The position numbers and the translations under genes were made by a program. The notes under the pieces are model-generated. The model was not told the origin of the DNA, made no database searches, and was given only the letters and a program-made list of their open reading frames with translations. From Hermodice carunculata (taxonomy: Eukaryota > Annelida > Polychaeta > Eunicida > Amphinomidae): DNA of 64,000 nt. Every line of letters begins with the position of its first letter. Position 1 is the stretch's first letter. Shown here in pieces: positions 45,226 to 55,199 of this stretch. The DNA lies in assembly GCA_964020975.1 (NCBI GenBank), contig OZ026619.1, positions 96,208,804-96,272,803 on the forward strand. The letters are read 5' to 3'.

Positions 45226-45958
45226 CACTATCATGGCAACCTTCGTCCCTAAGCCAGCTCCATCTTTCACTCATCAGGGTGCCTGGCATGTCCGACTTGT
45301 GCTGCTACTTAATTCATAGCCTGGGGGCGACTTCAGTGTCTGGTACAATGTCCCTATTCAGGGGCCGAGTAGTATACCCAGTGGGGGTTCTGGCACACCC
45401 CTAACCTCAAGCAGATAAGACTTCACGTACATAACTTTTTGGGGTAACTATGTATGTAGGCGGGGCCTACCCACAGTCGACAGACCCGTTTGCTGCCGCG
45501 CAACGCACCAGGCCCCGCCCACCCCCCTGGCGGGCCCACACCAACCGGCGCCCCATTAACCCCGTCCGCCAGGCCCCCAGGGGCGGCCCACCCCCTAGCC
45601 GCCCCGGGCCCGGCCTGTAAGCCCAAAGACTTGAGTGAGTGTATATGCCCAGCATTCCAATCCGACCCCTGATTAACACATTGCCATGAGGGACTGGCAT
45701 TCCAAACCAACCGGCAAATAGTTTTCCGGTCTTATGTCCCCTTTAGGTATTCTCTGTTCCGCTAGCACGTTGTCGACACACAAAAAAGTTGTGTATAAAC
45801 AGCCACACAGCCAGGCCGTTATCAGTGACCTCTTGGACTGTATGTGTGCTTATCAGCTGTGTCAACGTTATCGATCTACTAGTCACTGTATGCTGGGGGT
45901 GCCGAAGGGGTCCTCCCGCTGTTGTGCTCTTGGTCTCTGATATTAGCTTTGCTGATGC

Positions 45959-46642
45959 TTATTGAGAGGCTGATTTTCCAGCCTCGGCAAGCCGTTGAAT
46001 GAGCTCTGCCTGAACCTGGGCTCTGATGTCGTTTTTTGCCTTCTCAATGTCTACCGTGCCCCCGGCGGCGTCTTTGCGGTAGGCAACCCGGTAGCCTTGT
46101 TTTTGAACCCGATAGCTCTCGGCCTGCTGAAGACAGACCTGGAACTCGTCGTGGCTGATCCGTTCGTCGGCCAATACTTTCGATACAACGGCCGAGACAG
46201 TGTCAAACCTGGTCCGGGCTGCCGTCTCGACCCTTTCGTGCTTGGTGATCTTCTTTTGCACGAGCTTGCCGGCCAGCCCAGCCCCAGCAGCTACGGCGCC
46301 GGCCCCCAGAGCAGCACAACCAAGGGGGAGAGCCGCAGGAGCTGCCACACCGCTTGCCAACGTGGCCACACCGGCGTCACCAGTGACAGCGGCCGTCACA
46401 TTTGCCCCCATGCCCACAAGGGCACAGGCGTTGGCCGCCCGCTTGTAGCGGCGGCGAGTAGCGCCATGGCGCTGCGCTTCGGCTTCGAGGTGGTCGCGCA
46501 CCCTGCGAACCTCTGCAAGCCGGAAAGCCATCGGGTCGGCAGAAACGTCACCCGTTACCGGGGCGCTGGGGACCGATTCGGGCACGGCGGGGTGTATCGA
46601 CGCTTGTTTGTCGTCCATCCTGGGATATAGCCGTAGGTCCAC
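45959..46642 (-). CDS. Virus-like element: protein with Ala/Gly-rich hydrophobic core
   Basis: A 227-residue frame. A basic, helical N-terminal part (LAEVRRVRDHLEAEAQRHG) precedes a hydrophobic Ala/Gly-rich stretch at about 70-130 that could be one or two membrane segments. It is followed by a charged coiled region (KITKHERVETAARTRFD, then DERISHDEFQVCLQQAE). I recall similar proteins beside Polinton-like genes in other marine invertebrates, but their role is unknown. It might be a membrane-active virion or host-interaction protein. Confidence 0.5.
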   Translation of the reverse strand: MDLRLYPRMDDKQASIHPAVPESVPSAPVTGDVSADPMAFRLAEVRRVRDHLEAEAQRHGATRRRYKRAANACALVGMGANVTAAVTGDAGVATLASGVAAPAALPLGCAALGAGAVAAGAGLAGKLVQKKITKHERVETAARTRFDTVSAVVSKVLADERISHDEFQVCLQQAESYRVQKQGYRVAYRKDAAGGTVDIEKAKNDIRAQVQAELIQRLAEAGKSASQ

Positions 46643-46649
46643 GCCGTTT

Positions 46650-47750
46650 AAATGAGCCTCTCGACGGCCATGGTGAAACCCACACTGAGGTGACTCCCCG
46701 TAAGGCGCTCCCCAGTGATCTGTAGTGTCTGCGCGTCGTCGGCTGCAACTATGTCCACGCCATGAAATGAGAGCGCTTGTATGCCGGGATGTCCACGGTC
46801 AACAGCTGGGTGGCAACCTTGCCGAGACCGAACACATGGACGACGCCGGAGGCAGCCTCTTTTTTGGCCGCCGTTGCCGTGTAGACGCACCCGTATAGGC
46901 CTACGCGATACACCGCGCCCTTTGTCATGGGAATCATTGCCGTGGTCACCTTCTTGTCTCCGTGTTTGGTGAGCTCCAGCACCTTTTTAGCATCGGGGAG
47001 AACCCTATCGGCCGAGTGGTATATTGCGGGCGCAGCCGGCTGGCCTGGCCCCTTGTATAGGGCCCCTCAGGCCTCCACCGCCGTGTCGGTGTATGTTTGT
47101 TGTCGCGCGACAGGCGCGGCGATGGCCCCATCAACGTAGCTCCTCGGCGTGACATCGCTAGGGTCCTCCCGGGCCTCCATTCCGGTGATCGTATGGTGCG
47201 ACCGCTTGACAGATGATTGTGTTTGCCTAGCCGCAACGTTAAACGCAAGTGTCATGAACAGCTGTTGAAAGCCCCCGCCACGCAAGACGTAGGTCTGGTC
47301 TCCCCACCCGCGGGGAACCACGTCTTGGGCTGTCACGGGATTAGCAACCCCGGTGACGGTCTTTCCGGAGCCGATGGAGAAGACAAGGTCGGCATCGCAG
47401 CGCATGTTACTGGTGACAGTCCCTCCTTGTCGAATGTATCGGTCGTCTGCGTAGCCCCTACTGATAGCGTCAGTATCCGAGATTATCGCCCCTGCAGCAA
47501 TGCCTGTGACCCGGCGGCTATTATCGCTGTTCAGGAATATGTCGCCGTCCATGAAGAGGGGGCCTGTGAAGGAGCCAGCCCTCGAATAACGTTTCCGCCC
47601 ATGTCGAGAGCTCCGCTTATTGTATCGCCAGCCCCGGACACCCGCTGGTTGACGGCTGAATTGACGAACGTCGTGGTTGCGTAGGCGCTAAGGTCGGGCG
47701 CAGAGCACGGCCCGCCACCAATGAAATCCACTGACCAGCTCCAAGACATC
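46650..47750 (-). pseudogene. Virus-like element: tail-fibre-like attachment protein region
   Basis: The minus strand carries repeated motifs of the type G-D-T-I-S-G-A-L-D-M-G-G-N-x-I-x-G-L and D-x-x-x-R-x-Y-V/A-D (for example DTISGALDMGGNVIRGL and DAISRGYADDRYI). In phage tail-fibre shafts and similar trimeric proteins such motifs form beta-repeats. The location next to the ATPase gene, facing away from it, fits a structural gene of the element. The attachment function is inference. Confidence 0.55.
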
Positions 47751-49442
47751 GTCAGTCAAGTTCATATTGGAGCAGGGGGCCCGCCTCCAAATGAAGAGAT
47801 AGCCATGCTGCAGTACGTTTACCATCTTGACGAGCACGCCCCTTTGCCGCGTGCTCATCCCAATGCGCCCCCGCACCCCTGCCGGATGTACGACACAGGC
47901 TGCCCAGGCGGCGGTAAGACGATGTGCATCATGAACCTCCTCTTGGGCGACGTCCTCAAGGTCATTCAGGGGCGACGAAAACACGGTCATCGATACTTCC
48001 CAGTCGACGACGTAGTCGTCATCACACCGAACGCCGCCGGGGAGCCGAAATGGCAGCTCGTTCAAGACGTCTACGAGTTTCTAGCCTCCAACGAGGCCGA
48101 CCAGCTTGGGATCGGCGAAGATGCCCGGTTTGATGCCGTCGCTCCCGCCGATGCGCCCAACCCGGCCGACGTCGACCCGACCCGAACACGCCTCGTTGTC
48201 TTCGACGACTGCTTGGCCAAGAGGACAGCCCTGGCCGCGGCAGAAAAGTCGTTCACCCGATCCCGACACGTCAACGCCTCCGTCGCCTTTGTATCCCACC
48301 CCTGGGCCTCAGCCGGCCGCGACCAGCTCCGCACACTCCGGGCCAACGCAACGCACTTTCTCCTCTTTCCCGGTGCGTTCCCTGACAGCTTGAGGGGCCG
48401 CTGCCGTGCCTTCGGCGAGCTGTTCCCGGCAGACCGTGCGGCCGACCTCGCGACCCAATTCACCGACGCGTGGCGGAGGGACAGGCACGCGTTCTACGTC
48501 ATCCTCGGAGCCGACGGAGTGGTCGCGCGGGGATGGGGGGGGGTCCGCCTTGTTAGAGCTAAGATAGGCCCCCCAATATTGACAACCATGCCAACAATGA
48601 GCAAGCTCGAGAATCTCCAAGCCAAGATAGCGGCAACCGAGGCACTCGACGCCCCAAGGCCCGCAGAGGCAGACACCGCGGACGCGGATGGCATAGATGT
48701 GCCGCCGGCTACAGAAAACCCCGAGCTCGAAGGGCGGGCAGCCGTCCTTCATGAGGTCGCCCAGACGAAGCAGCAGATCCGTGAGAACACCCGGAATAAG
48801 GCTTTCGGCGGGCTGGGAGTCGACCGAGCCCTTGAATGCACTGCGGCGCCGATCATAGGGCCGTTGGGCAAAAAGATCGACCAGGTCACCGCGGCCATTG
48901 CGGAGGCCGCCGCCCCCGTGCCCGCACCGGCTGAGGTCGACCTGTTTCGGGAGATCCCTCCCCCAAAACCCGCCGACCCGTTCGGCCCTGAGGCTCTGCG
49001 AGCCCTGGCGCCGCGCCTCCTGGAGAACCCCGAGGAACTCGCAGCAAACCCTCCACCCGTTGCGGAGCGAAAGAAGCTTCTGAGGGCCCTGAGAGACACT
49101 TCAGCCAAGGCATGGGAGAAGAACATCTTCCGAGCGCTATACGGGGACGCTGCACGGGGGCAAGCCTTTGAGGACTTCAAGCGCCGCGTGGAAGGGGTTC
49201 GGGGAATGGCCGACCTGGGCCTTCGCGGCCTCCTCGCAGAAGCACCCGCCCCCGATGTTGCAGAGCAACAGGCTCCCCTCGCCACAGACCGCCGGTTATC
49301 CGACGAGAGTCTCGAGACCCTTCTGAACGACTGGACCCCAGTCACTGGCGAGGGGCTCCGAGAGGCGCCTGCCGAGTTCACTCAAGAGGGGTTGGCCTTC
49401 GTTCCTCCCAGAAATCACCGAGCTCGGGGCCCGGATGGGTAG
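47721..49442 (+). CDS. Virus-like element: packaging-type P-loop ATPase with long C-terminal extension
   Basis: A 573-residue frame. Walker A is GCPGGGKT (about residue 55), and Walker B is RLVVFDDC after about 100 residues, then a sensor-like VAFVSHPW. This is the layout of FtsK/HerA-type genome-packaging ATPases of Polintons and related viruses. From about residue 295 the protein changes character: MSKLENLQAKIAATEALD starts a Glu/Ala/Pro-rich helical region that may represent a second protein unit. Divergent from the tail-fibre-like gene. Family assignment rests on motifs only. Confidence 0.65.
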   Translation: MKSTDQLQDIVSQVHIGAGGPPPNEEIAMLQYVYHLDEHAPLPRAHPNAPPHPCRMYDTGCPGGGKTMCIMNLLLGDVLKVIQGRRKHGHRYFPVDDVVVITPNAAGEPKWQLVQDVYEFLASNEADQLGIGEDARFDAVAPADAPNPADVDPTRTRLVVFDDCLAKRTALAAAEKSFTRSRHVNASVAFVSHPWASAGRDQLRTLRANATHFLLFPGAFPDSLRGRCRAFGELFPADRAADLATQFTDAWRRDRHAFYVILGADGVVARGWGGVRLVRAKIGPPILTTMPTMSKLENLQAKIAATEALDAPRPAEADTADADGIDVPPATENPELEGRAAVLHEVAQTKQQIRENTRNKAFGGLGVDRALECTAAPIIGPLGKKIDQVTAAIAEAAAPVPAPAEVDLFREIPPPKPADPFGPEALRALAPRLLENPEELAANPPPVAERKKLLRALRDTSAKAWEKNIFRALYGDAARGQAFEDFKRRVEGVRGMADLGLRGLLAEAPAPDVAEQQAPLATDRRLSDESLETLLNDWTPVTGEGLREAPAEFTQEGLAFVPPRNHRARGPDG

Positions 49443-49845
49443 AGCGGACGACCGCCGCCTAATCTTGACCCCAACTGGGATGAGGAAGATCAAGGCCGTC
49501 GGTCCCTGGCGTCGCCTTCCAGCTCGAACATACCTGGGAGACCCAGGCAGGGCAGGACGCCGCCTACGCGACGGAACCCGCCAGCTGGTCGATGAGATGA
49601 CCGCCGCCCGCACGCAGCCACGGGGCGAAAGGCCCGCCCCAGCGCCCGCCGACACACACGCCGAGACGCCCTTTGAGCACGCTAGCCGGCGTTTGGAGTT
49701 GATCACGGCATCGGCGGCGGCCGGGGGGACACCCCTCGGCGGAAGCAGCCTCAACGAAGGAATCGATCACCTCACCCTCTTCTGCGCGGACTTCATAGGG
49801 CCCGAGGACTACCGCGAGTGCGTCGCTGAACTTGCTGCCCTGTGA
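49435..49845 (+). CDS. Virus-like element: unassigned protein
   Basis: A 136-residue frame, basic at the start (MGRADDRRLILTPTGMRKIK) and helical later, with no family I recognise. It sits between the ATPase and the structural genes and overlaps the end of the ATPase frame slightly. GC-rich like its neighbours. Confidence 0.4.
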   Translation: MGRADDRRLILTPTGMRKIKAVGPWRRLPARTYLGDPGRAGRRLRDGTRQLVDEMTAARTQPRGERPAPAPADTHAETPFEHASRRLELITASAAAGGTPLGGSSLNEGIDHLTLFCADFIGPEDYRECVAELAAL

Positions 49846-49953
49846 ATTAAAGAAGGGCAGCCTTCCGAATACACAACTATGCGCGAGACACCTATTTTGA
49901 TTAGCTGAGCTCCCGGCCCGGACGGGCGCCTGGAGACCCGCTTCGAGCCCCCT

Positions 49954-50655
49954 TTGGAGCTCCCGAACGGCTGCTCTATCGCCCTCGCCTCTTCGACCAT
50001 ATGGAGGAGCTGGACAAACATCTCGGCAGCATTGGCCAACAACGTCTTCGAGATCCTTACTCCGACGGGGCTCTTCGTCCTTATCCTCGCCCACGGTCTC
50101 TATCAGCTCTCAGGCTCCACGGCGGGGATTCTCTCCATCGCCAACACGGTCGGGGATCTCCTTGAGGACGCCGGCCAGGACCGCGACGGGGTCGCTATCA
50201 CCCCGAATTACAGCACCAGCCGGGTGGAGATCACATTGAGGCACGGGTGGGCGCTCGATTTCACCCGTCCCGCAAACCAGGGCATCCGCCGCTTTTTTGG
50301 CTTCCTGGGCCAACGGATCGACAACCCCCCTGCGGCGTCAGACCCCCAAACGTTCGCCGGCGACTCGGCCGCGATCGTGCAGCATACTGAACGTATATAC
50401 CTCGAATGCTCGATGGTCACCGGCTCTGTCTTCAACGGTCGTTCGTCTTCAGTCCTGTATTCTTTCTCCTCGGGTGCATTCCCCGGCACCCAGATCCAAA
50501 GCGTCCCTCCGGCCCTTATCTTCGCCAAGGTTGCTCCAGGCATCTACAAATCGTGCTCCTGGTGGCCGCAGACGATGGAACCGGCTTTGACCTCCAAGGC
50601 GAACCCGTCACAGCTCTTCTCTACCTCTTGGCCTCCTAAGGGCGCCTCATATTAG
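49954..50655 (+). CDS. Virus-like element: putative minor capsid/penton-type protein
   Basis: A 233-residue frame beginning near FELPNGCSIAL-like text. It contains ITPNYSTSRVEITL, a beta-rich middle and RIYLECSMVTGSVFNGRSS. I associate this pattern with a structural protein encoded between ATPase and capsid genes in Polinton-like elements of cnidarians and other invertebrates. The assignment as a penton-like jelly-roll protein is inference. Confidence 0.4.
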   Translation: MELPNGCSIALASSTIWRSWTNISAALANNVFEILTPTGLFVLILAHGLYQLSGSTAGILSIANTVGDLLEDAGQDRDGVAITPNYSTSRVEITLRHGWALDFTRPANQGIRRFFGFLGQRIDNPPAASDPQTFAGDSAAIVQHTERIYLECSMVTGSVFNGRSSSVLYSFSSGAFPGTQIQSVPPALIFAKVAPGIYKSCSWWPQTMEPALTSKANPSQLFSTSWPPKGASY

Positions 50656-50688
50656 ACGCCCCCCGCTTTTCCTGATACATGCGATACG

Positions 50689-51317
50689 ATGGATGTCTTA
50701 AGACTCTTGCAAACTAGCGACCCGACGGTCAATCCTCTCGGGCCCCTCGGAGCCCCGACCGAGGTGACGGGCGGTATCATCCCGTTGCTCGCAGCCATCC
50801 CCGGGCTCATCGCCGCTGCCGCGCCGGCCCTCGCCGCCGCTGGCAAGGCACCCGCTCTGGGCGTGGCAGGTGGGCTCGCTTTGGCGGGCACTGCCGCCCC
50901 CTTTAAGGCTGCCACAGGCAAGGGCTACGACAGTTCCTTCGGAACTAGCATGTCGACGGCAATGGGCTCGGAGACGTGCTTAGAAGTGCGTGCTCCACAA
51001 TCCTGAAGGTCCTGGGCAAGATCCCCAGGCCGGCACGCGACGCAGCCCTCAAAGCAGCCGCCAGTGCCGCCGAGGCAGGCGGACGACATGCCTTCGATGC
51101 CATCGCCAACCGGCTGGAGAGGCCCCGGGTGCTCCCACAGGCCATCGGCTCTGCTGCCACCGACCAGCTGCGACACACCGCCTCAGACGACCGCATGCGC
51201 CGCCTCCTGGAGCTGTCTCAGCAGCGGGACCGGGCCGCACTCGGGGCTGGTGTTCCAGCGGCCGAGGAGAGCCCCCTACTTGCTCGACTTCGGCGGATCA
51301 GGGTATCGCGGCACTAG
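50689..51317 (+). pseudogene. Virus-like element: Ala-rich hydrophobic protein region
   Basis: The first half is very rich in Ala, Gly, Leu and Pro, with a likely membrane-spanning stretch (GGIIPLLAAIPGLIAAAAPA); the second half is helical and basic. Such proteins in related elements are candidate membrane or internal virion proteins. No named family recognised. Confidence 0.4.
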
Positions 51318-51369
51318 GTGCGCGCCTCGAATTGAAGAAGGGCAGCCTTCCCGCATAACAGACGCAAGC

Positions 51370-52588
51370 ACCATGGCCAAGATAAGCCCTCCCGTCATCG
51401 AAATCTTCAACGACGCCGCCCGCATAGCAGCCCTCGCCGGGGTCCGCGACAAAATCGTCGGGCCCAAAGGTGGCTCAGGATCGCTCTCCGAATCCGAGTC
51501 GAGCTACCTCGTAGAGGATACCGCCAGCCACTTCGATTGGGGCTCTGCCTACCTAGACACCAAGTTCCACATCGTGAAGGCCTCAGACGGCACCGCACAC
51601 GAGGTGGCCAAACGGATCTCCTTCAGCACCATCGCCCACGCCTTCAATCGTCTGGAGCTCGTCTTGGCGATAAAACGGTCGTCTCGCAGGCCGAGCACGG
51701 CACGCACATGCTCATGAACGATCTTCTCGAGTGGAGCCGCGAGCACGAGCTCAGCGCTGGGAGTGCGGCCGCATTCACCATGGACACCGCCGCCGGTGAG
51801 CCCACAGACGCAGCCAATGCCAGGTTTGAGGCTCGCTACGCGTTGTCGAAGGCTGGCGCCAAGGTGCGGGCCTCCCTGCCCCTGAGGTACTTGTCAGCGT
51901 TCTTCCGCCTGCCCAAAGGCGTCATTGGCACGAAGGCCCAGTTGACCCTCAAGCGCGGGAACGACGCCGCTGCCATTGTCCGAGCCGACGGCGTGGTCGA
52001 TGGTAAGCGAGTTTCGATCGCTGCGACCTCGTCCTCCCGAGCCTGAAACTCACCGATGGGGCCCGATCCGAGCTGCTGGCCAACATTGCCGCTGGGTCTC
52101 CCGCCCGTGTGCCATTTCAGAAGGAGCTCCCGAGTGGAAGGGCGAGCGGTTGGGTGGCCGTCTACTTCCAGGACGTGAGGGCCCGGACCTCGCATCGTTA
52201 CAGCCCCCTCATCTTCGCAGCGCCCGTCGTCGAGGGTCTGCAGGTCATCGTCGCCACCGGTGAGGAGGAACAGCCCCTTCCCTCAAAGACTTGGCGCTCA
52301 ATCTACGCCCGTGGGTTCCGCGACTACCTCCGCGCTGGGGGGCGATCCACACACGTGTCCGGGCCTGGGCACGTTCTAGACCGGGCGACGTGGCAGGGCG
52401 TGAACCAGGTGTGGTGGCTGCCACTCATGGAGGAACAGAGCTCTCTCTCCGGCACCCATCTGCGAGTCGACTTTAACCTGGCTGCCGGGACCAACGTGTC
52501 GAACTTCGAACTCTGTGTACTGTCGAGCCTGGAGAACGAGCTGCATTTCGTCCCCTCGGGCACCGGCACCCAGATGAATGTGATTTAG
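51370..52588 (+). pseudogene. Virus-like element: major-capsid-like region
   Basis: The region starts with MAKISPPVIEIFNDAAR and contains ASLPLRYLSAFFRLPKGV, TLKRGNDAAAIV and SGWVAVYFQDVRAR. It resembles the abundant structural protein that precedes the small basic protein in Polinton-like elements. Beta-strand-rich text and position between the minor structural genes and the protease support a capsid role. A structure prediction of the fragments as they stand would be the real test. Confidence 0.45.
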
Positions 52589-52621
52589 ACGACCCGCAGC
52601 AAACAAAATACAGACGTCGCA

Positions 52622-52873
52622 ATGGAGCCCTTGAAGATTACCAAAGCCCAGAAGCAACGCCTTGCCGCTGGCAAGCCCATCCGAAAAACGGTCCAGATCG
52701 TGATCAGCCCCCCGGCCAAAAAGCCGGCCACCAAAAAGCCAGCGGCAAAAAAGACCCCCACCACGGGGAGCGGTCTGCGCATCCCAGGCCGAGGCCTACG
52801 CATCCCCGGCCGGGGACTCGTGCCGCCCGGTGTCGTGGTCGTTCCCGCGATGATGCATTACAAGCGCCTATAG
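52622..52873 (+). CDS. Virus-like element: small basic protein
   Basis: An 83-residue frame. It starts MEPLKITKAQKQRLAAGKP and has a Lys/Ala/Pro-rich middle (KKPATKKPAAKK). RIPGRGL is repeated twice. It looks like a DNA-condensing core protein of the adenovirus pVII/mu type, and it directly precedes the protease. Function by analogy only. Confidence 0.5.
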   Translation: MEPLKITKAQKQRLAAGKPIRKTVQIVISPPAKKPATKKPAAKKTPTTGSGLRIPGRGLRIPGRGLVPPGVVVVPAMMHYKRL

Positions 52874-52909
52874 ACTCATCTGAAGAACCGGCCCGCCCCT
52901 TACATTGCG

Positions 52910-53730
52910 ATGGACCTCAGTTCCAAGACCCTTAGCAACCATGACCTTGACCGCCTCGGGCGGACCCGCCTCCCCCCAGCTGCCTGGTGGCGTGGAGTTC
53001 GCCTCCACGGGGAGATGCCGGCCCTTGCGCATCGGCCCTCCTCCATCGTCAACCTCGATCGACCTGGAGGCCCCGGGACGCACTGGGTGGCCGTCCACCT
53101 CCCGGCCAGCGGCCGGGCGGAATGGTGGGACAGTTACGGCATGCCGCCCCAAGGGATCGGGGAGAAGCTGACCCGCTGGGCCGGCGCTCTGCCTTTGTTG
53201 AACCCGCTCCAAGTGCAAGCCCGGGGCTCGAATGACTGCGGGCTATGCAATGCTCTACTTACTCTGGCGGGCCAGCGGCGGCACCCCCGAAGACTTTACG
53301 GCCTGGTTCGCTCGCTTCCCCGAGCGCTCCGCCCGGGATGCGGCTGTTCGCTCCCTCTTCGCCGAGTTCCTCGCCAACGGCCCTCACTGGCAGTCAGCCG
53401 TGTCGGGAGGGCGCCTCGACATCCACGCCGAAATTGGGAAGTTGCCCCGCCCGAAGGGGGGCAGGACCCTCCCAGGCCACAAATATTCGGGCCCATACAA
53501 CCCGCTCGAGAGTCAGCTGGACGAGCATGATCGGCCGCTCCCCGGGCAAGAGCCCTTTAACGCTGTCGACGCCACGGCGATGCGCCATGACATCTGTTAC
53601 CGCTATCAGGGCGACCAGCCTGGCGGGAAAAGCGCATGCGACCCTTAGATGTTGGACGAGCTCAAGGCCATCGAGCCCCTGACACTCGGCTGCCTCCGGC
53701 CTGTTCTCTCACTCGCTGAGCAGCCCGTCT
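52910..53730 (+). pseudogene. Virus-like element: adenain-like protease with PLA2-like segment
   Basis: The 5' part has the ordered motifs of adenovirus-type cysteine proteases (C5/Ulp1 fold): THWVAVHL with the catalytic His, WWDSYGMPP with the acidic residue, and GSNDCGLCNALL with the nucleophile Cys. The 3' part has a phospholipase-A2-like segment: GPYNPLESQLDEHDRPLPG then ATAMRHDICYR, with the His-Asp pair typical of parvovirus VP1 and some Polinton-like elements. The protease matures virion proteins; the PLA2-like segment is thought to help membrane escape. Confidence 0.7.
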
Positions 53731-55131
53731 ATGTAGGCGTCCATCTCCGCTGCCGAGGCTGTCCCGGCCGGAACGGCGTCTCGGTGGCCGTAAGCACGGG
53801 TATCCACCCCGTTTTTGGCGATCCAGCACATGGAGTCAAAGGGGGATAGGCTTGTCTTGTTCAGGTGCTGCCCTTAGATGCGATGTCCCTCGGAGCGCAA
53901 CACGTCCATGCCGTTGGGGAGGGTCTTCCGGCCGAAGAGAGCCTCCCTGTACTGTTCGTGACGGATGTGCTTCTTCACGACGGCCTTTCGGACGCCCTTG
54001 GCCTTCTTGATGTTTTCCCCGCCGGCTTTTAGGATGCTGTACATCTTAGTACGCCACGAACTCGGCGATGGGGCGGCCTTCGTACTCGTCCTTCATCTTC
54101 CCGAGGACCTTTTTGTTCACCGTGCTGTGCAGTGGGTGGTCCCTGGGAAAGTCAGACGTGTCGTAGAGGTCGGCGCGCTTGGCCATGTCCGCGTAGACGT
54201 CTTCCGTCCAGATCTCGAGGAGGAGAGAATCGGTGTAGGTGTAGAGGAGCTCCACGCGGTCTCCATACTGAGCCTTCATCTGGTTGTAATAGAAGTCGTA
54301 CATCAGGTGCTTGCTCAGGTCGAGGACGCTCATCCCCACATAGACCGGGCGGTTGAGGACAAGGCGGCTCTTATGCATTTGAATGGCGGCCAGGTCGTCG
54401 TCGAAGATGTTGGCTCTGGCAAAGGCCGGGCTGGCAATGAGGTGACGAAGCCTGTCGTCTTCGTCGGAGCGTACCAGCTTGATATCCACGCGCTTCCGGA
54501 GGTTCTCCATAGTCTTACCGAACACGCTATTATTCATTAACTTGTACAAGTCTCTCTCGAAGGTACTGGCGGCCTTTTTCCGGAGATCCGTATTCGCCCT
54601 GATGTACGGCTCCATCCAGGGGCTCTGAGCAAACCGCAGGGCGCGGTGGACCTTTTTCAGGCGCATCCCGAGGGAGATGTACAGCTGGAGGTTGCGATAG
54701 AGAAGCACATACTTCGTCTTGTCGCGGAGGTTGGGCACCAGCTTTTCGACCTCTGTTGGCGCCACCCCTGCGCCTAGGAGACCGTGCTGGTACTCGCTCA
54801 TCCACTTCTTCCGCACGACCATGCGCTCCGGTGCCAGCGGGTACCCGTTGTGCTTGTCGTGAAGCTCTTCGGGGTACTCAAGGTCAACCTCGAGGATGAA
54901 GCCTTCTGGGCCGTCGGCGGGGTGGTCTGTGATGGTGTTGGCCAGCTGGTCGCAGTCCTCCACCCACTGGAAGCCACCTGTCCGCAGCAGCTGGGACATT
55001 GGCCAGCCGTACAGGTTGTTGGCGTCCAGATACAGGATGTGGGTGTTGGGCTTCTCCGGGTCGTAGCCCTCTACCCCCGGGTTGTTTGCCTTGGCGTAAC
55101 GCTTGGACACCATTGAGATGCCGCCCCGCAT
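53700..55131 (-). pseudogene. Virus-like element: protein-primed family B DNA polymerase region
   Basis: The minus strand encodes the palm and thumb part of a Polinton-type PolB. YLDANNLYGWPMSQLL is the family's D-x2-S/N-L-Y motif A, NSVFGKTMENLRKRVDI is motif B, and YTYTDSLLLEI is motif C. The C-terminal region (KGVRKAVVKKHIRHEQYRE) follows below 54,046. It is convergent with the protease gene. It is the most diagnostic part of the block for the Polinton/adintovirus group. Confidence 0.8.
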
Positions 55132-55199
55132 TGAAATAGTTCATGTATAAAATCCACTGCTGAATGTCCACTTTCATCGATTTCGTTACACGTGCACGA

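Larger units (their letters stand above)
45430..55190. mobile_element. Polinton/adintovirus-like virus-derived element (fossil), about 9.7 kb
   Basis: The block is sharply richer in GC (my estimate is above 60%) than both flanks, and it is packed with long frames encoding a virus-like gene set. In order: a hydrophobic-core protein and a tail-fibre-like protein (minus); then a P-loop ATPase, several structural-type proteins including a capsid-like one, a small basic protein, and an adenain-like protease with a PLA2-like segment (plus); then a protein-primed DNA polymerase (minus). This combination is that of Polinton/Maverick or adintovirus-like elements. No retroviral-type integrase and no terminal repeats are seen. 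It is broken, with roughly half a dozen breaks by my reading. Long surviving frames suggest a fairly recent arrival. Confidence 0.8.

Noticed and set aside
45995-46630. 211-codon plus-strand frame opposite the hydrophobic-core protein
   Set aside because: A composition shadow; it has no recognisable features, unlike the minus-strand protein.
48071-49381. Long minus-strand frames opposite the ATPase gene
   Set aside because: GC-rich sequence leaves antisense frames open by chance; only the plus frame has Walker motifs in order.
45430-55190. A bacterial contaminant or prophage explanation for the GC-rich block
   Set aside because: The polymerase, protease and PLA2-like parts are of the kind found in eukaryotic Polinton-like elements, and I see no bacterial housekeeping genes. 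Mis-assembly cannot be excluded from sequence alone.
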